Shown: positions 1 to 12,924 of the stretch, piece by piece
How the letters are laid out: each line of letters begins with the position of its first letter
Position numbering within the stretch: the first letter of the stretch is position 1
Origin: Chiridota heheva
Lineage: Eukaryota; Echinodermata; Holothuroidea; Apodida; Chiridotidae
NCBI GenBank assembly: GCA_020152595.1
Contig: JAIGNY010001912.1
Location: 2,605,001-2,669,000, forward strand
DNA length: 64,000 nt
Reading direction: 5' to 3'
Made by a program: the position numbers and the translations under genes
Notes under the pieces: generated by a model
Told to the model about the DNA's origin: nothing
What the model saw: the letters and a program-made list of their open reading frames with translations, nothing else
Databases searched by the model: none

Positions 1-2345
1 ATGCAAACATATTTAACTGTACAGTATGTTCATTTGTAATATTATGTTAATAGCTTCTAAATCAGGCCACAATAGAACAAATATAAGCAACTAATCCTGA
101 CAATGGCTGCTTCTATCAAGAAGAACATAAGAGACTTTACAAGCATGTGTCACCAGCAAATGCAAAAGCTACCAGATGAAATTTGTAAACAACAGAGAAT
201 AAACAAGTAAAAGCTATAAAACAATAGAAACTCATAAATTAACTAAATAATGTGTAACAACACTCTATTACCTCCGCCAAGGAAGTTGGACTGAGCAGTG
301 GCTTTGCCACAGATTTTTGTTTGGGGGGGCACAGCAGCTCAGAGGAGAAACTTGGGGGCACTATAAAAGTGCTGTCAAAAGGCTACACTGTGCATGAGAA
401 GTGTGCGTGTAATGGCATGGGGTCCAGGGTTTAGCAGGCAACTGGTGTGGGGTCCAGAGGCAAAGCCCTGGTAGGGGTCCAGAGGTGAAGTCCTGGTAGG
501 AGTCAAGGGAGTGAAGCCTCCAAAAGCTCTGCAAATTTCTTGTTTTCTAAATTCAGATACAGAAGTTTCACAAATAAATTGATGAAAGGGGAAAAAATTA
601 GATTTAAACGTTAAATCAACTCAGAAAAACATTTTGGTTACTGTTTTAATCAGGCGGAAAATTGAGACAATTTGGCCCCCCAAAAATCTGGGGTCCAGGG
701 ACAAAGCTTTGCAGATGTTTTTGTTTTTGATGCCTCAAAATGGATTCAAATCAAACAGAGAAATTTAAACCTTAACTGACGAAAAGAAGAAAATTTTAGA
801 TTCTGTAAGTTCACTCTCAACTCAGATAAGCATTTGGGTTACAATTTCTAAACAGGCCAAAAAGAAATTTCCCTGTGGAATATTGAGACAATTTGGACAA
901 AAAAAATAGCATCCAGGGACAAAGCACTAAAGTGGCCCAAAACCTGAAAGAAAGTCACAAAATCTTAAAATATAACTGCTAATTAAACATTAAAATCAAC
1001 TCAGATGAGGGGCAGAAGAAATTACTTCTGAAAATTAAGAAAATTCGTGTGAAGAATTACGATTGAATCATTTGAGCCAAATAGCTCTGAAAAGGTCACA
1101 AAAATTTGGAAAGTAAAAAAAAATGTCACCTACACGTTTTGTTGGTAATTTGCCGCCAATTTTCTTTTTTGTCCAAATGAAATAAAAATCCGTCAAATTT
1201 TGCAAGAAAAGGAGAATCTCTTAAAAATGTTGAGCCTGTACTGTATATATATGTTATGCTGATAGATACATTAGATCTTCCACGTAACTTACAAACTATG
1301 AAGTCGGGCACAAACTCACAGTGCATCTGTATAGGCCTACATTTCTGCTATTTTGTTTTGCAATAAAATGGTGAAAACTGGCGCAAAATCTTTTCAAACA
1401 CTGACCAAAATTGTGTGTTTTTATAAATATTAATTTAAACATTAGAACATGTAATAACTAATTATTAGGACCTATGAATTTGAGGATGGTGGGGAAAAAG
1501 GACGGAAAATGTTTCAAATTAGTGAAAAAATTAATGCCGGTTTTTCATTTGGAGGGGGGGGGGGGGAACATCAAAAATTTGAAGGGGAACATGCCCCACC
1601 CCCCTAGTGATGCCACTGGGACCGAGGTAATCTTTTCGTCTGCGTTTCTTTGTCTGTTTGCCGTCGAGATATCCAAGAACTGATGATTGGATTTGGATTA
1701 AATTTGAGACATATTGGAAGGGCACAAATAGAGGGTGGGAGGGATGTTTTGGGATGAGATATGTCAAGACTTCTGGTTCAACTTTTCCAATGGAATGTGC
1801 TCAACAATTATCAATTATTTCATGGCCTAAAGGATTTCCAAACAATTCATTTTCTGGACTCGAAAGAAAATCAAATCTTTGATTGGGTACCAAAGACAAT
1901 CAAAACAATTGCTTTTGGCATGAATGGAAAAGGATGGAATGTGCATCTTCCCTAAAAAGAACTCAGAATGCTTAGCCTGAATAACACTGAAAACAATTAA
2001 GGTAGATAATCCTGAAGTGTCTGATGCAAATATACTGATTAAAAGTGAGGAAGAGATTTGAGGATAAAACTTAGTGGGTCTAGGATTTCTAAGATAAATA
2101 GGCATGTTGGAATTATCAAGCAGGTGGAGGTCACTCTACAGAGTGCTGAAATTCTAGTAAAAGATGCAGTGCCCACGCCATCATCTGCCAATTCAACAAT
2201 GTATTTATTTCCCTTGCATAAATGTACCCAGGTACTGGTAAACATCTTCCAAAGCTCAACGAACTTCTCAATGCAGATGCTAAAATTCAGACAGATAACA
2301 AAGGCCAAAGGAAGCTCAGGTGGATTTCTTTTATGAACTTTTTAA
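1..2345. other. gene-free flank
   Basis: No protein with family resemblance is visible on either strand. The stretch is AT-rich with short homopolymers. From about 300 to 520 the phrase 'ggggtccagagg' recurs with small changes. A G-run with a following 'catgccccacccccc' segment lies near 1550-1605 and looks like a dispersed repeat end. Short open frames here have no domain content. Confidence 0.6.
530..925. repeat. decayed tandem duplication, about 200-220 bp unit
   Basis: Two successive segments carry the same ordered landmarks: 'ggttac' followed by an 'aacaggcc'-like word, 'attgagacaatttgg', and 'ccagggacaaagc' (near 695 and 913). Spacing between matching landmarks is about 200-220 bp with many substitutions, so this is an old duplication. 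No coding content is seen. Confidence 0.5.
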
Positions 2346-4850
2346 TTACTACTACTATTATTATTAAAAACATTTATATAGCGCAAATAATTGTAAAATG
2401 ATACATTCAAATGCGCTTTACATACAAATGAATCAAATGATAAAATAAGTTAAGAGATAAAAATAGACCTAGAATCATTAAGGCTGAATATTGAATAAAA
2501 AGACAAAATCAATAGGATCAATAATGAACGTAATAAGAGTAATAATCTAAAAAGTTAAGAGTAAAATAAAACTTAGCAAGTCAGGTTGTGTAGGCACTAA
2601 GATAGTTAAAAGTAGACATACAAAAATGAGAGCTATAAGATGTAAATATTTATAAAATTGTTAAAAGAATAAAAGGTCAAATAATGTAAGATAGTCTAAA
2701 TAGTTAAATACAGTAAAGAATAAAGTGGTTAAAAACTAAAGATAACACATTCAAGCAGGAGGGATAAATTAATAGACTTAAGAATTAGTTGCATTGAAGG
2801 CAGCTGTAAAAAGGTAAGTTTTAAGGCTATTCTTAAAATAAGCAAGGCAAGTTTTACTTCGTAGATGATAGGGCAGGTCGTTTCAAAACTAAGGTCGGCA
2901 TGGTAAAAACCCTCTGGTTCCAAACTGGGTTTTAGTTCTGGGTACAGTGAGGAAATGTTTGATTGAGATCTTAAATATCTAGTTGGTTGATATGGAATTA
3001 ATCAGTTTGACAGATAACTGGGAGAAGGACCATGAAGACATTTGAAAGTGAGTAAAATTTTAAACTTAATCCTATACTAAACTAGGAGCCAGTGTAATTT
3101 GAAAAGCACTGGTGAAATGTGGTGGTACTTGGGGGTTCTAGTAACAAATCTGGCAGCTGAGTTTTGAACCAATTGCAATTTCTTCAAAAGGCTATCAGGT
3201 AAGTTAAAATATAAGGAGTTACAGTATTCAATATGGAATGTAATAAATGCATGAACTAGGAATTCGTATGAATCGTCATCTAGATACTTGCGGATTTGCC
3301 AAAGTTTGTAAAGATTGTAAGAAGCCTTTTTACAAACTGCAGCTATCTGTGTCTCAAATGAAAGGTTCATTTAAAAAATGATACCAAGATTACGAACATT
3401 GTCAGCAGTTCGGATATTGACTTTACCCACTATATATCAGGCAATTTAGCAAGTTGCTGCTTAGAACCGATGAGTATGACCTGTTCTACTATCATTTATC
3501 TTGAGATAATTACTGAGAAACCACTGTCGTACATCGCTGATACATTGCTCCATCTCGACCAGCGTGACATCTCTAAAGCAGTCACTGCCAGCTTTGAAAG
3601 CAAGGTATAATTGGTGATCATCCGCGTACCCTTCACAATTTGAAATGTGCCTGTTGACTATATCATAAAATTGTGATAAGTACGAAATGAATAGTTTGGG
3701 TCCGGTACAACTCCCTTGTGGAACACCACATTTTAAGGGAAACTCTTTAGAACTATCCCCATTTATCAATACACGTTGATTTCTGGCATCTAAATAGCCT
3801 TAAAACCATTTTAATGGCGTACCCTTGATATTCAGATGATTTTCAAGGCAATCAAAACGAACCTCATAATTAACCGTATCGAAAGCCGCCGACAGATCTA
3901 ACATAACAAGTAGAGTTACTTCCCTAATGTCCATATTATGCATAATGTCAGAGTGCACCTTTAAAAGTGCTGTTTCTGTGCTGTGAGGTTTCCTGTAAGC
4001 TGAATTATGTGTGGGTAAAAGGTCACTTTGGAGCAAGTGCTCATCATACTGACACATAACAGCAGCCTCAATTAATTTGGAAAGATATGACAAGTTACTT
4101 ACAGGCCAATAATTTTTGTATTCAAGGGATAAACCTGTCTTCTTCAGAAGAGGAATAACCACAGCACATCTCCAACACTCAGGAAAATAGCCTTGACTAA
4201 TAGAGCTATTTATGTTTGTGAATATTGGTAATAGTATATCCATGCAATCCTTAACAATGTTAGTAGGAATCGGATCAAGCATGCAATGTTTGTTTGATGA
4301 ATAAGAAATTAATTCTAAAACATCCTCAGAAGACAATTTGGAAAACTCTGAAAACTCAGTGACATCACAACATGTATGAGATGGTAGTTTTTTACCTGAA
4401 CATGTGAGAGAAGGATCATCTACTGTATGTTTAACGAGCATCATTAATAGCGCTTAAGATTTTATCAATTTTCTCCTGAAAATAATTTCCCAAACCATCT
4501 GCCAGTGATTTATTGTCAATACTGACAGGGAGTGGATTACAATCGGTATTGCTAGTAAGTTTGTTTATCAAACTAAACAGCTTTTTCCTGCACACTTTTG
4601 CACCTCACAAGTGTAATATGTCCTTTTCGCTTTTCCACACATAACATGGAACCGATTCTGTGCATCCTTAAAGAGCGTGTGGTGGTTTGTAGTTGGGGTC
4701 ATAAGCCACTTTTTCTCAAGTTGCCGCCGTTGTTTTTTAAATCATTGAGTTCCGCCAAAACCACGGCCGTGAGGGTTTCACGATGATGATTTTAGATCTT
4801 TTCGGTGCAGTTTCATACAAAATATTTTTAACAGTCCCCATGATAGCACT
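2346..4850 (-). mobile_element. L2/CR1-group non-LTR retrotransposon, 5'-truncated
   Basis: Read on the minus strand this is the 3' part of an APE-type LINE: the linker between endonuclease and RT (about 4850-4450), the RT (4444-3461), the region after the RT ending in a conserved tail domain (3370-3077), a 3' UTR, and a terminal AAT/AGT triplet run at 2346-2366. The 3' end carries 'gcgctatataaatg', a form seen at the 3' ends of many marine L2-like elements. The endonuclease is missing, consistent with 5' truncation. It abuts another LINE fragment on its 5' side. Confidence 0.8.
3077..4444 (-). pseudogene. reverse transcriptase of the L2/CR1-like LINE, broken by stops
   Basis: The segments 4444-3800, 3769-3461 and 3370-3077 lie in the same minus-strand frame and are separated only by stop codons and short decayed stretches, so this was one protein. 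RT motif A reads DLSAAFDTVN, motif B GVPQGS (then CTGPKLF), and motif C, the catalytic box, YADDHQLY. The last segment ends in the LQLVQNSAARFVTRT-type block followed by LHWL, a conserved C-terminal region of L2/CR1/Jockey-group ORF2. An RT of this kind copies element RNA at a nicked chromosomal site; this copy cannot do so. Confidence 0.85.
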
Positions 4851-5113
4851 CCTCTATTTCCCAATACTCTTTTGTTCTACATAACGATGAATCTGATACC
4901 TGTCTTTATCAAGAATAAGAAGTCTTAACCAAAATGTTATTTGCTTTAGTATTGTTTGACTTTTAAAGGAAAAGCGACCCAGCTCTCCAAGAGCTAGAAT
5001 ATTTATGGCATTTGGTGGTAAACCTAATACAGTATGCCCTAGGATGAGGGAGCTCACATTTGACCATGTAGCTTTTTGTGCCCCTGTGGGAAGTGTTTTG
5101 GTTACCAAAGCAC
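4850..5113 (-). mobile_element. C-terminal scrap of a second LINE
   Basis: The minus-strand frame contains INILALGELGRFSFK followed by WLRLL, matching in order and spacing the INVLALGELGRASFR / YWLRV block of the LINE at 60.3-64.0 kb. This block lies downstream of the RT. Only this piece survives, squeezed between the L2-like element and the I-like fragment. About 90 bp of unassigned sequence separates it from the next element. Confidence 0.65.
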
Positions 5114-5479
5114 TCCCTTTTTAGGAAACTAGAAAAAAAGAAAGCAAGTGACGCTGGCAATTGACCACCCAATGTTAATGGGTGGCAAGAACAGGCATGT
5201 GGAAAGTTTGTTTGATAAGGGCCTAACAGCATCGCGACAACGAGGGTTAAATTGAGCCCAAGAGGTTTGATCATTCTAGAGGTAGGAAGGAAAGAAAACG
5301 GGGAGAATAAGAGAAATTAAAGAACTAAAAGACAAAAAGCTGGGATCGAGAGAGGTGCATGGGTGAAAAAAACAAAGTAGAGAAAGGGGGTGGGTAGAGG
5401 GGAGGACTAAATATGGTTGTAGAGAGAAGTATGATGAAGGAAGGAGATAAGTTTAACCGCAGGGTTTGTCTGGAAGAAC

Positions 5480-6280
5480 TCAGCAATTGAGTTGTGAGGA
5501 GCGAGGGAAGGTTGTACAGGGGCAAGCAAGGAGAACATGATGGAGTGGACTGTGAGGGTGCAATGGCATTTGTTGCAGAGGGGTTGGGGGGAAGCCAGTA
5601 AGGAGATGGGAGTGAGTGTGGTGGGTGTGACCTATTCTAAGACAGGTAATATGAACGTTGTTGACACGAGAGAGGTTGTGGATGGTGGGTTTGATCAGAA
5701 TGGAGGGCTGGATGATGTGCAGTTTCTTATTAATTTGGGAGTCCCATAAGGTTTGCCAGCAATCACGAACAAGGGAAGCAATAAGCGGTTTGATGTCACA
5801 AAGGGTTTTAGGAAATGGGGTAGGGGATGTTAAGGGCAAGCTTAGTGGCTGCATGATGCCCTGTCATTGCCAGGGATGCCAACATTTTATTTCATTTGTT
5901 TTTTCACAACCAAACTACATATAATTACAGAATATGGCTGGGTATCCAGAAAAAAAGAATACTTTTTCTGCAGAGGGTGAGCAAAAGGAGTTTTCAGAGG
6001 TGGTGGGATGTGGAGTTATCCCATTTAAGATTAAGTAAAGAAATAAGGACAGCCTTGGAGTCGGAGAAGATGGCAAAGTGGCTGAGCGGAGAGTACTCAA
6101 TAAAGTTGACCGTAAAGAGGATGGCCTTTGCTTTGGCTGAAAAGATGGACGAGTAGTCGGGAAGACTGCTACTGAGGGTGATGTTTTGGATGACGGCAGC
6201 AGCAGCTGTCTTGTCGCCTTTCTAGAGCCATCAGTATAGATGAAGGTGTACTTGAGAGTTGGTCTTTGATTTGGTTGTGG
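5480..6280 (-). pseudogene. RNase H and C-terminal Cys/His region of the I-like LINE
   Basis: The minus strand encodes YTDGS at 6238-6224, the first catalytic-Asp motif of RNase H. It is followed by a run of small residues and a FSAKAKAILF...FSDSKAVL series, which supplies the Glu-equivalent helix (here Lys replaces the usual Glu) and the second Asp (SDS). Further on, near 5660-5480, is RIGHTHHTHSHLL and then the remnant of a zinc-knuckle region. RNase H degrades the RNA of the RNA/DNA hybrid during target-primed reverse transcription. Frameshifts and stops make this a relic. Confidence 0.75.
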
Positions 6281-6674
6281 AGATAGATGAGGAGGTTAGG
6301 GTGGGTTTGGCTTTTGTGATGAGTAGAGAGGTCCAGGTGGATAGAAGGGAGAGGGGGGGGGGGTTGACCCAGGGAGGAAAAGTGGGACAGGAGAAGGTGC
6401 CAAGAGTGGCAGAATTGATGCCGAGATGAAGGTCTGATTTGATGGGTAAGCTAAAGGGAGGGATTAAGGTTTTAGTCCTATCAAAAAGGGTGGAGAAATT
6501 GGGGTACCTAATGAGGTTGTAAATAGGGTTCTGGGTGTTGGTGAGGACTCTAAAAGCATAGGAGAGGCTAAGCTTTCTACACCTTAACAGAAAGGGGGAT
6601 TCGTTGGCTTCAACATATAGGCTTGTGACTGGGGAGGTACTGTAGGCACCCAGACAAAGCCCGAGGGCTTCATT

Positions 6675-7245
6675 TTAGATGGTGTTGATGTGGTTGCGGT
6701 AAGAGTTGTGAACAACACAGTAGACAATATTGCCGTAGTCAAGCTTAGCACGAATGGTGAGCCTGAAGATTTTGAGGAGAGCATGGCGGTTTGCACCCCA
6801 AGTAGTGCTGGAGAGGAGGCGGAGAATGTTAAGGGAGCTGTTGCATTCCTGTTTCAGGTTGGTGATGTGTTGCTTGTAGGAGAGCTTGGGGTCTAGTGTT
6901 AAACCCAGGAACTTAATGTGTTCAACTTTACGGATGTGATTGCCATTGAGCACAAGGTTCTTGTTGGGATGGAGGTTGTTGAAATGACAGAAGTGCATGC
7001 AGACTGTCTTTTCTTTGGAGAAATTAAAACCGTTATTGTTGCACCAGTCTTGAAGCCGGTTGAGGCTGAGTTGGAGCCAATTTTCAACAAGAGGAAAGCT
7101 AGGCAAGGAGTAGAAGATGGTGAAATCATCCATGAGAGGGCACATTTGATGTTGGGGCCAAGGTTGTCCGCGATGTCGATAATGCTCAGGTTGAAAAGAG
7201 TGGGGGAGAGGATGCTGCCCTGGGGGTGTGGGAAGCTTTCGAAAA
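6675..7245 (-). pseudogene. RT palm/thumb portion of the I-like LINE
   Basis: The frame reads PQGSILSPTLF in one phase, then MDDFTIFYS in another, so a frameshift separates motif B from the catalytic DD box. Downstream come NRLQDWCNNNGFNFSKEKT, FLGLTLDPKLSYKQHI and a KLDYGN block, the usual order after the palm in I/Jockey-like polymerases. The normal start and fingers subdomain are missing. Not functional as it stands. Confidence 0.8.
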
Positions 7246-7640
7246 GTGGAGGGGGGGGGGCACTTCCTAAAGTCATAGGCATATGTCTGCCCCTGTCTGT
7301 AGATAATAAAGGAAAGTAAATAGGGCACTTCATTTTTAGAAAGGGGCAAGTTTCCCATGGGAACCCATTTCCCTGTACATGGGATTTCCTCGTACATGGG
7401 ATTTCCCCATACATAGGACTGACAAAAGTTGCCAGTGAGTGTCTTACTATTGGGTCAGTAATTAAGGGGCATTTTCTTTTGAAAGGGGGTACTCTTGTAA
7501 TATTTTCTTCTAAACGTGTGCAAATTCCACTAGTTGTTGCACCTTTGACAGTAATTAAGAAGCACTTTTCCTTTTTATAAGGAACACTTTTGTCATTTTT
7601 CAGTAAAGTGGGGGAGCACATGCCCCCAGTGTCCCCAGGT
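7246..7640. repeat. unclassified dispersed repeat interrupting the I-like element
   Basis: It starts at a G-run (7250-7260) exactly where the I-like RT homology stops and ends near 'agcacatgcccccagtg'. A short word, 'acatgggatttcc', occurs twice in close succession (7377-7404). The open frames that read through here fuse repeat sequence to the RT and are artefacts. I cannot name the family. Confidence 0.45.
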
Positions 7641-7652
7641 TCCTACACCTAC

Positions 7653-8713
7653 TAGAGCTGTGAACGTTTAAGGATTTTAGTAAACGTGTACATGCCAAAA
7701 AAAGCGAGCGTGTATCGTGTACACGCGCTTAGTACCGTAATTTTCGGAAATACACCAAAATTGCTACAAAAGTACGAGGCAAAGCAAAAAAAAAAATCGC
7801 GCAACCAGTATGGCAAAAGTACTGACTCCATTGCCTAAATAGATGCTGAGTTTTACTTTCCAAATCGTAAAAAGTTTACTTCTACAGTATAAATCATCAT
7901 TTTTATGGAAAATATGCATGAAAATTTAGTTTAGAAAGAACAGATAACTTCCTTTCAATGTCATTTAAACTCAACATTGTGTAACTTTTTTGTCCTAATC
8001 GCTACGGCTTTCAAAGTTGGTCTGTAAAAAACTTGCACACTAGGCCTAAGATATACCTCACCGTAAAACATTTCAAAACTATGCCACTTTCACCAGGAAG
8101 TTCTGAAATATCAGTCTTCTCAAGAAAAAAATGGCCGCCATCTTTGCGACGCATGCAGAATTTCAGCTCTGTTAAAATCTTTTTCTGTTTGTTTATTATG
8201 CAATATTTTTTCTTTCTTGCAAAATTTATTTGACTCATCAGGTAATACTTACATGTAAATGTACTGATTGTCACGAATCAGGTGTTTTTTGGTCGATTTA
8301 ACAGCTTGTAAAACGGGCCTTGATTGCGTGGGATTTAAAGCCTTATGTCCTAACGTTAGGCCTATTGTTAGTTTCACTGTTTACTGCTGCACATTAGCGG
8401 TGTATTTTACAAGTTAGATTACTCAAATTTCGGCGAAATCGAAGTGCATTATATCCCCATTCACTGGTGATTACTGCGCATTTGTGATTCGCACATTTAA
8501 AAAGGATTATGCTAATCGGGTTTACAGTTTGTAAAAAGTCATTAATTGGAATTTTGTACGCCGATTGTGTGTGTGATTTGAATCATGAATATTGATTTTC
8601 AACGGCAAGACACTATGATGTATGAAAAACGATTACTCGCAATGAAGTATTTAGTAAACGTTTACAAGATTTGCGAGCGTGTAACGTGTACACGCTAAAC
8701 AGTCACAGCTCTA
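7653..8713 (+). mobile_element. hAT-type non-autonomous element, copy A
   Basis: The ends are inverted: TAGAGCTGTGA at the left and its complement at 8703-8713. The 8 bp 'acacctac' is repeated exactly at 7645-7652 and 8714-8721, the 8-bp target duplication expected of the hAT superfamily. Subterminal 'gtgtacacg'-like words occur near both ends. The 1061-bp interior has no transposase. A minus-strand frame (8011-8274) is shared with the inverted copy at 44.2-45.5 kb but lacks an early ATG. Confidence 0.85.
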
Positions 8714-8721
8714 ACACCTAC

Positions 8722-10594
8722 ATGCAAGAAAAAGCTATGATGAATGGGCATGTGAAACACACATACTATATTCCCCAATCACATGTTACTCTTTTCAATT
8801 ATATTTAATGATTGTTAACAAATTGCTTTACGGTTGTTGTTTTTGTATTGATTCAATAATAAATTCACATTTTGACAATTGGTTAGAATGAAGCAGTACT
8901 TTATGCCATAACAATACATGCAACACATAACATTATGCAATCCTAAGCATTTTGAAACAGGGTTTTTCCATCTAAAACGTATACAATTTGGCTTATTTTC
9001 AAAAATTCAGCTTGTACTTTTATCACTTGATACTTCCTTTTCAATAACTGAAATGTTAAACAGTATTTCATTTGATGTCTTCTCAAGATGTCAATCTCCT
9101 GCATCACTGAGAAGTATTAAATGTAATAAAAACATTAGTACTTCAGACAGTGTGACGTGGAGTAATTAGCTTCAGCATTGATATCATGTCCCTCTTCAAA
9201 CAGTTATTCCAACAGAATACCAATAGCATATTAACCTAGAAAGTAAATGAACTGAAATTGTTACTACTGTACGTTACAACATTTCAAACTACATTTTGGC
9301 TTAAAGTGAAGTTTCGACAGCCAAGCTGAGGCATCTGATGCATGAATCAATAGATGAATTGTGTTTATAAAACAATAAACATTTCACTCTAGACAAATAA
9401 TCAAACAACTGAACAAAGCAAATTTTTAATTATTCCTGATGACTGAGCATTGAACCAACATTTTATAATAAAGAATAATATATGCAACACAGAGCTATTA
9501 ATACATCCACATAGACCATACAGTATGTATGGGATAGAAACACGCAGAAGGCATCTACAGATGATGAACTGTTGTAATAATATCACAGAGATGCACAAAC
9601 CTTTGAACAAGTAAAAAAAGGTCTATGAACATGTACAAAAGTTTTCTGTTCAAACAATCTACCAAAAAGAGCATTAAGAGTTGAATAGTCATTGAAGTTT
9701 GAAAATGACATGTGTAGTTATCAAGTTATAGGATATTCAAAAAGCTGTAAAATGGCAAATTTTTAATAAATTTTAATGATTTGTTTTGCTTTCTTGATGT
9801 GGATTTTAAATCAATTTAACCTATGTTGCCTCAACTTGTCCATACACCTTTTAAATGGAAAATGTGAAATAATCAATTTTTGATCTGATCTTGGGAGAAA
9901 TAATTGGTAGTTAGCAGTAGAACAATTATTTGCTCTTGTTGCCCTGAAGCCTTTAGTCAAATAGCAGCAAACCTGAAACCAACACGTACACAAATTGATC
10001 AACAATTTCAACTGAAAATGAAATCTGAAAAATGCTTGGGTAATTATGATATATTGCAAAACAGCTCAATAGTCTAATCACCATACTCTCATTTGAACCT
10101 AGAAGGCGCAAATAAGGGTGAAAGCACACATGGGACAAATAATACTTTCAATCCATTTAAGAAGCTGTGTCTCTGGCACCTCTTTTAAATGTGTCCCTCA
10201 GGATACAGCACAGAACCATCCATGATCTGGCTTTTGTTTAAACCTGGCTATTGTTTAAAACTGGTATATAGCTTTTTTTTGTTAATGAAAACGGACCAAC
10301 TTTACCTTTGAATGCTATGTCCCACTTACTTGTTTTGAATTTCCTACTGAAAGGGCATCATTTTTGCACTCTTTTTTTAAAGACCTGGACATTCAGAAGT
10401 CAATAAATATTGATAGAAAATGTCCTCTGCTACTAAAAAATCGGACGAGTGGGCTCAGAAATTTATACACTGTTTGTACTTGTGCTGCTTACTGTACAGA
10501 AAGTCTGATGTGTGAATGGACAAATTGGTGGGAAACATCTTGTGGTTTTAAGAATGAAATTCTCTTTCAGGTGTCGATTGAGGGCTTTTCCACA
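8722..10594. other. no feature recognised
   Basis: AT-rich unique-looking sequence without repeats I can delimit, RNA genes or frames with family resemblance. Open frames here are below about 83 codons and compositionally noncoding. Confidence 0.5.
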
Positions 10595-11072
10595 TAAATT
10601 TGGGGATGCGCTATTCCTTTTGAGGAATTTAGATGCAATGTTTAAGGATTTAAAATCTCACTGATTGCAACTGCTCAACCATCACAAATCATGAAATTTA
10701 ACTTATATTATTGCGCAATGCTCATAGCAGCCTGTACATACAGAGTACGGTAGTGTATGTCCGGAATTAATAAATTCCTGCCTGTGGAACATAATTTTAG
10801 GTAATATTTATTGAATAATGATGATTTAATCAACTCTTAACATTATTGACTGCCTGCAACTTAGATATTATTACAAATTATAAACTTTTTGTGGCTGTAT
10901 AGTGAGGAAAGGTGCATGTTTGGTTGTCATGTTAAACTTCATTATTAGTTCATGTATAGTACAATATTGGTAGAAAATATCAGATTTATCGATATGACCC
11001 TTTCAATATCGACCATATCAATATGGGTAAATATTGAAAAATATTGAAATATCAATATTTTGCCGAAGCTTA
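10595..11072 (+). mobile_element. hAT-like element (TAAGCTTGG-end family), left-truncated copy
   Basis: It is collinear with 27612-28080 over nearly its whole length, including 'cctgtacatacagagta', 'cctgtggaacataat' and 'aggaaaggtgcatgtttgg'. It ends at 11072 with 'aagctta', the right terminus of that family. About 95 bp of the left end, including the left terminus, are missing, so no target duplication can be read. No coding potential. Confidence 0.75.
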
Positions 11073-12118
11073 TCAATATAAAGTCAGTAATAATTTCAAG
11101 AACCTCAAAAGTAGAAGAAAACATCAAGTCCTCTTGTTACAAAGATATACCAGGGAAGTGTCATTTTCCTGGCTATACACACTTCTGCACGCATCTTATA
11201 TTCTTGGCTTGATACTAAAATGAAACCGGAGCTTATCTGAAATCTTTCTTCGCACAGACATGCCGAGATAAAATCAACCAAACGAATTTAATTACTTATG
11301 GTTTTTACCGAAGACGATTGACCCCACTGACAAATACCCTGCTTGCTTTATCTTTTTAAACTCCATGCTTTAATTTGAGGGAAATTGTGCAAGCAGGGAT
11401 TTGTTATTTGCCGAGATGCAAATTGCTAGAACGATAAGGTGTATCAGTAATAGCAGAGAGCGTGACGTCATTCGCCCTATACTACCTATAGGCCAAAGGC
11501 CGAGAGATGAAACTTCCTATACATATGTGTGGGGGAAACGTGATGCGTTTGTGGATGCCATACTTGTTCCAGCGTGCTTTTTTCCTACAAGCTTTGAAAA
11601 GCACGGTATACATTTAAGTGATTGGATTGATTTCGTAAAAATTGGTATATGAGTCTAAAATTGTATACATGTTGATTTTATTTTGCATTATTTTTCTGGA
11701 TAATTTTTTTAATTTTATGCCCTTTATGTTTTAACTCAATTTAAGGTGTATTTGTTCGAGACTAGTACGCGCATTGCGGGAAGATACAATGCGTATGTAA
11801 CAAGTTCTACTCGAAAACAACTTGGATTGATCACTATACACGTAAAATCTTTTATTTTGACTTATTCAATGAATAAATTCAAACGAAACACTTCTATTTG
11901 ATCAGAAATTAGTGCGCAAAATAGTACTGACTAGTGATTTATACAATTTGGTGATTGTGATTCTTTTATATTTTTTTTAGCACGGACGTTAGTTATGGTT
12001 TTGACATAAATCATAACATAACGTAACAAGATTACAGGCTAAGAAGGATTAGTCACACCATAAAGAGCCCAAACTAACACCACCACCACAAAAAAAAAAA
12101 AAAAAAAAATCAAAGACG
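11073..12118. other. mostly unassigned; one dispersed-repeat segment
   Basis: About 11455-11580 matches the reverse complement of about 15480-15600, with 'gtcattcgccctatacta', a shared 'gccgagaga' word and 'ccatacttgttccagc'. The rest shows nothing. It ends in a CCA-rich stretch and a run of about 20 A near 12090-12108. Confidence 0.5.
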
Positions 12119-12260
12119 CTACAGGTTAGTAAAAAACTTATCAATGTTGACCTTGAAATTGAGAACAAATTTGGAGCTAACTACCCACTCAGGCAAACCA
12201 TTCCAATCAGTCATCAGTCGCAGTGAAACCTCATTGAAGTCGCTTATTTTTCTATAATTA
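12119..12260 (-). mobile_element. short CR1/L2-like 3' fragment
   Basis: The complement of 'ctacccactcaggcaaacc' and its flanks encodes DWNGLPEWVV, matching the C-terminal coding end of the plus-strand elements at 62.3-63.1 and 28.6-29.0 kb ('tggtttgcctgagtgggtag'). It is the third piece of that family in this window and the only one in minus orientation. Confidence 0.65.
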
Positions 12261-12924
12261 TTGATTAAATGGTTAAATGAAGGTTTTTAACCTTAGCTGT
12301 AGGCCTAACTGGATACCTCTGTCTGTCCAGGAAATTAACTTATACAACAAGGCCTTGGGCCTATGCCTAACGCTACTAACGTTAGTACTAACGTCAGGCC
12401 TATGACTGTATGAGTAGCATAATCGGATTGTGGGCCCCCGAAGTTAATGCAGCTAGGCCTAAGGCATTTTCTTTTTTTTATAAATTTGATTTTGCTTTAT
12501 AATTTTTTTTACCTCGTATCCTACAACTGTTCGCTAAATCTTAAAACCATTAAACCCGTGCATATTTCGATCAAAACAGGGAGCAAATATATTCGACCTA
12601 GTATTATTTATCCCACTTTCTTTCGCAAAAAATGCTTCATCTCTTGATATTCACTGCACTGCATGTCCTAAGTTAGTACTCTTGGTTCTTAGCACTAAAA
12701 TATTATACTCAAATTTTCAAGGTCAAAATTTTAAGCGCTATTTCAATAAATTATGAAAGACATTTAAGCAACAAAAGATTTATCAAAGAAAACGTCAAGG
12801 TCGTCCTGACCTGTAGTAGGTCTTTATCACCAGGATATTCCTTTTCACATACTGACATACTAAAATATGGTGGTCAAACCTGACAACTATTTGTCACTAT
12901 TATACACATTATATATAAAGACAT
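12261..12924. other. no feature recognised
   Basis: AT-rich sequence with clustered 'aacgttagta' and 'aggcct' words at 12355-12405. These are common in this genome and not assignable to a function. Short frames are noncoding in character. Confidence 0.45.

Larger units (their letters stand above)
5206..7245 (-). mobile_element. I-like LINE fragment: RT C-half, RNase H, zinc-knuckle tail
   Basis: The longest of several related minus-strand copies here. From 5' to 3' it keeps the RT from motif B (PQGSILSPTLF) through the DD box, an RNase H domain, a GHT...TH...L plus Cys/His C-terminal block, a purine-rich strand, and a terminal CAAA-type tail at 5206-5220. An RNase H after the RT is characteristic of the I group. 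It is cut at 7245 by unrelated repeat sequence, so the RT N-half and endonuclease are absent. Several frameshifts break the frame. Confidence 0.8.

Noticed and set aside
6690..7319. Plus-strand frames of 68 and 133 codons
   Set aside because: They are antisense to the RT of the I-like element.
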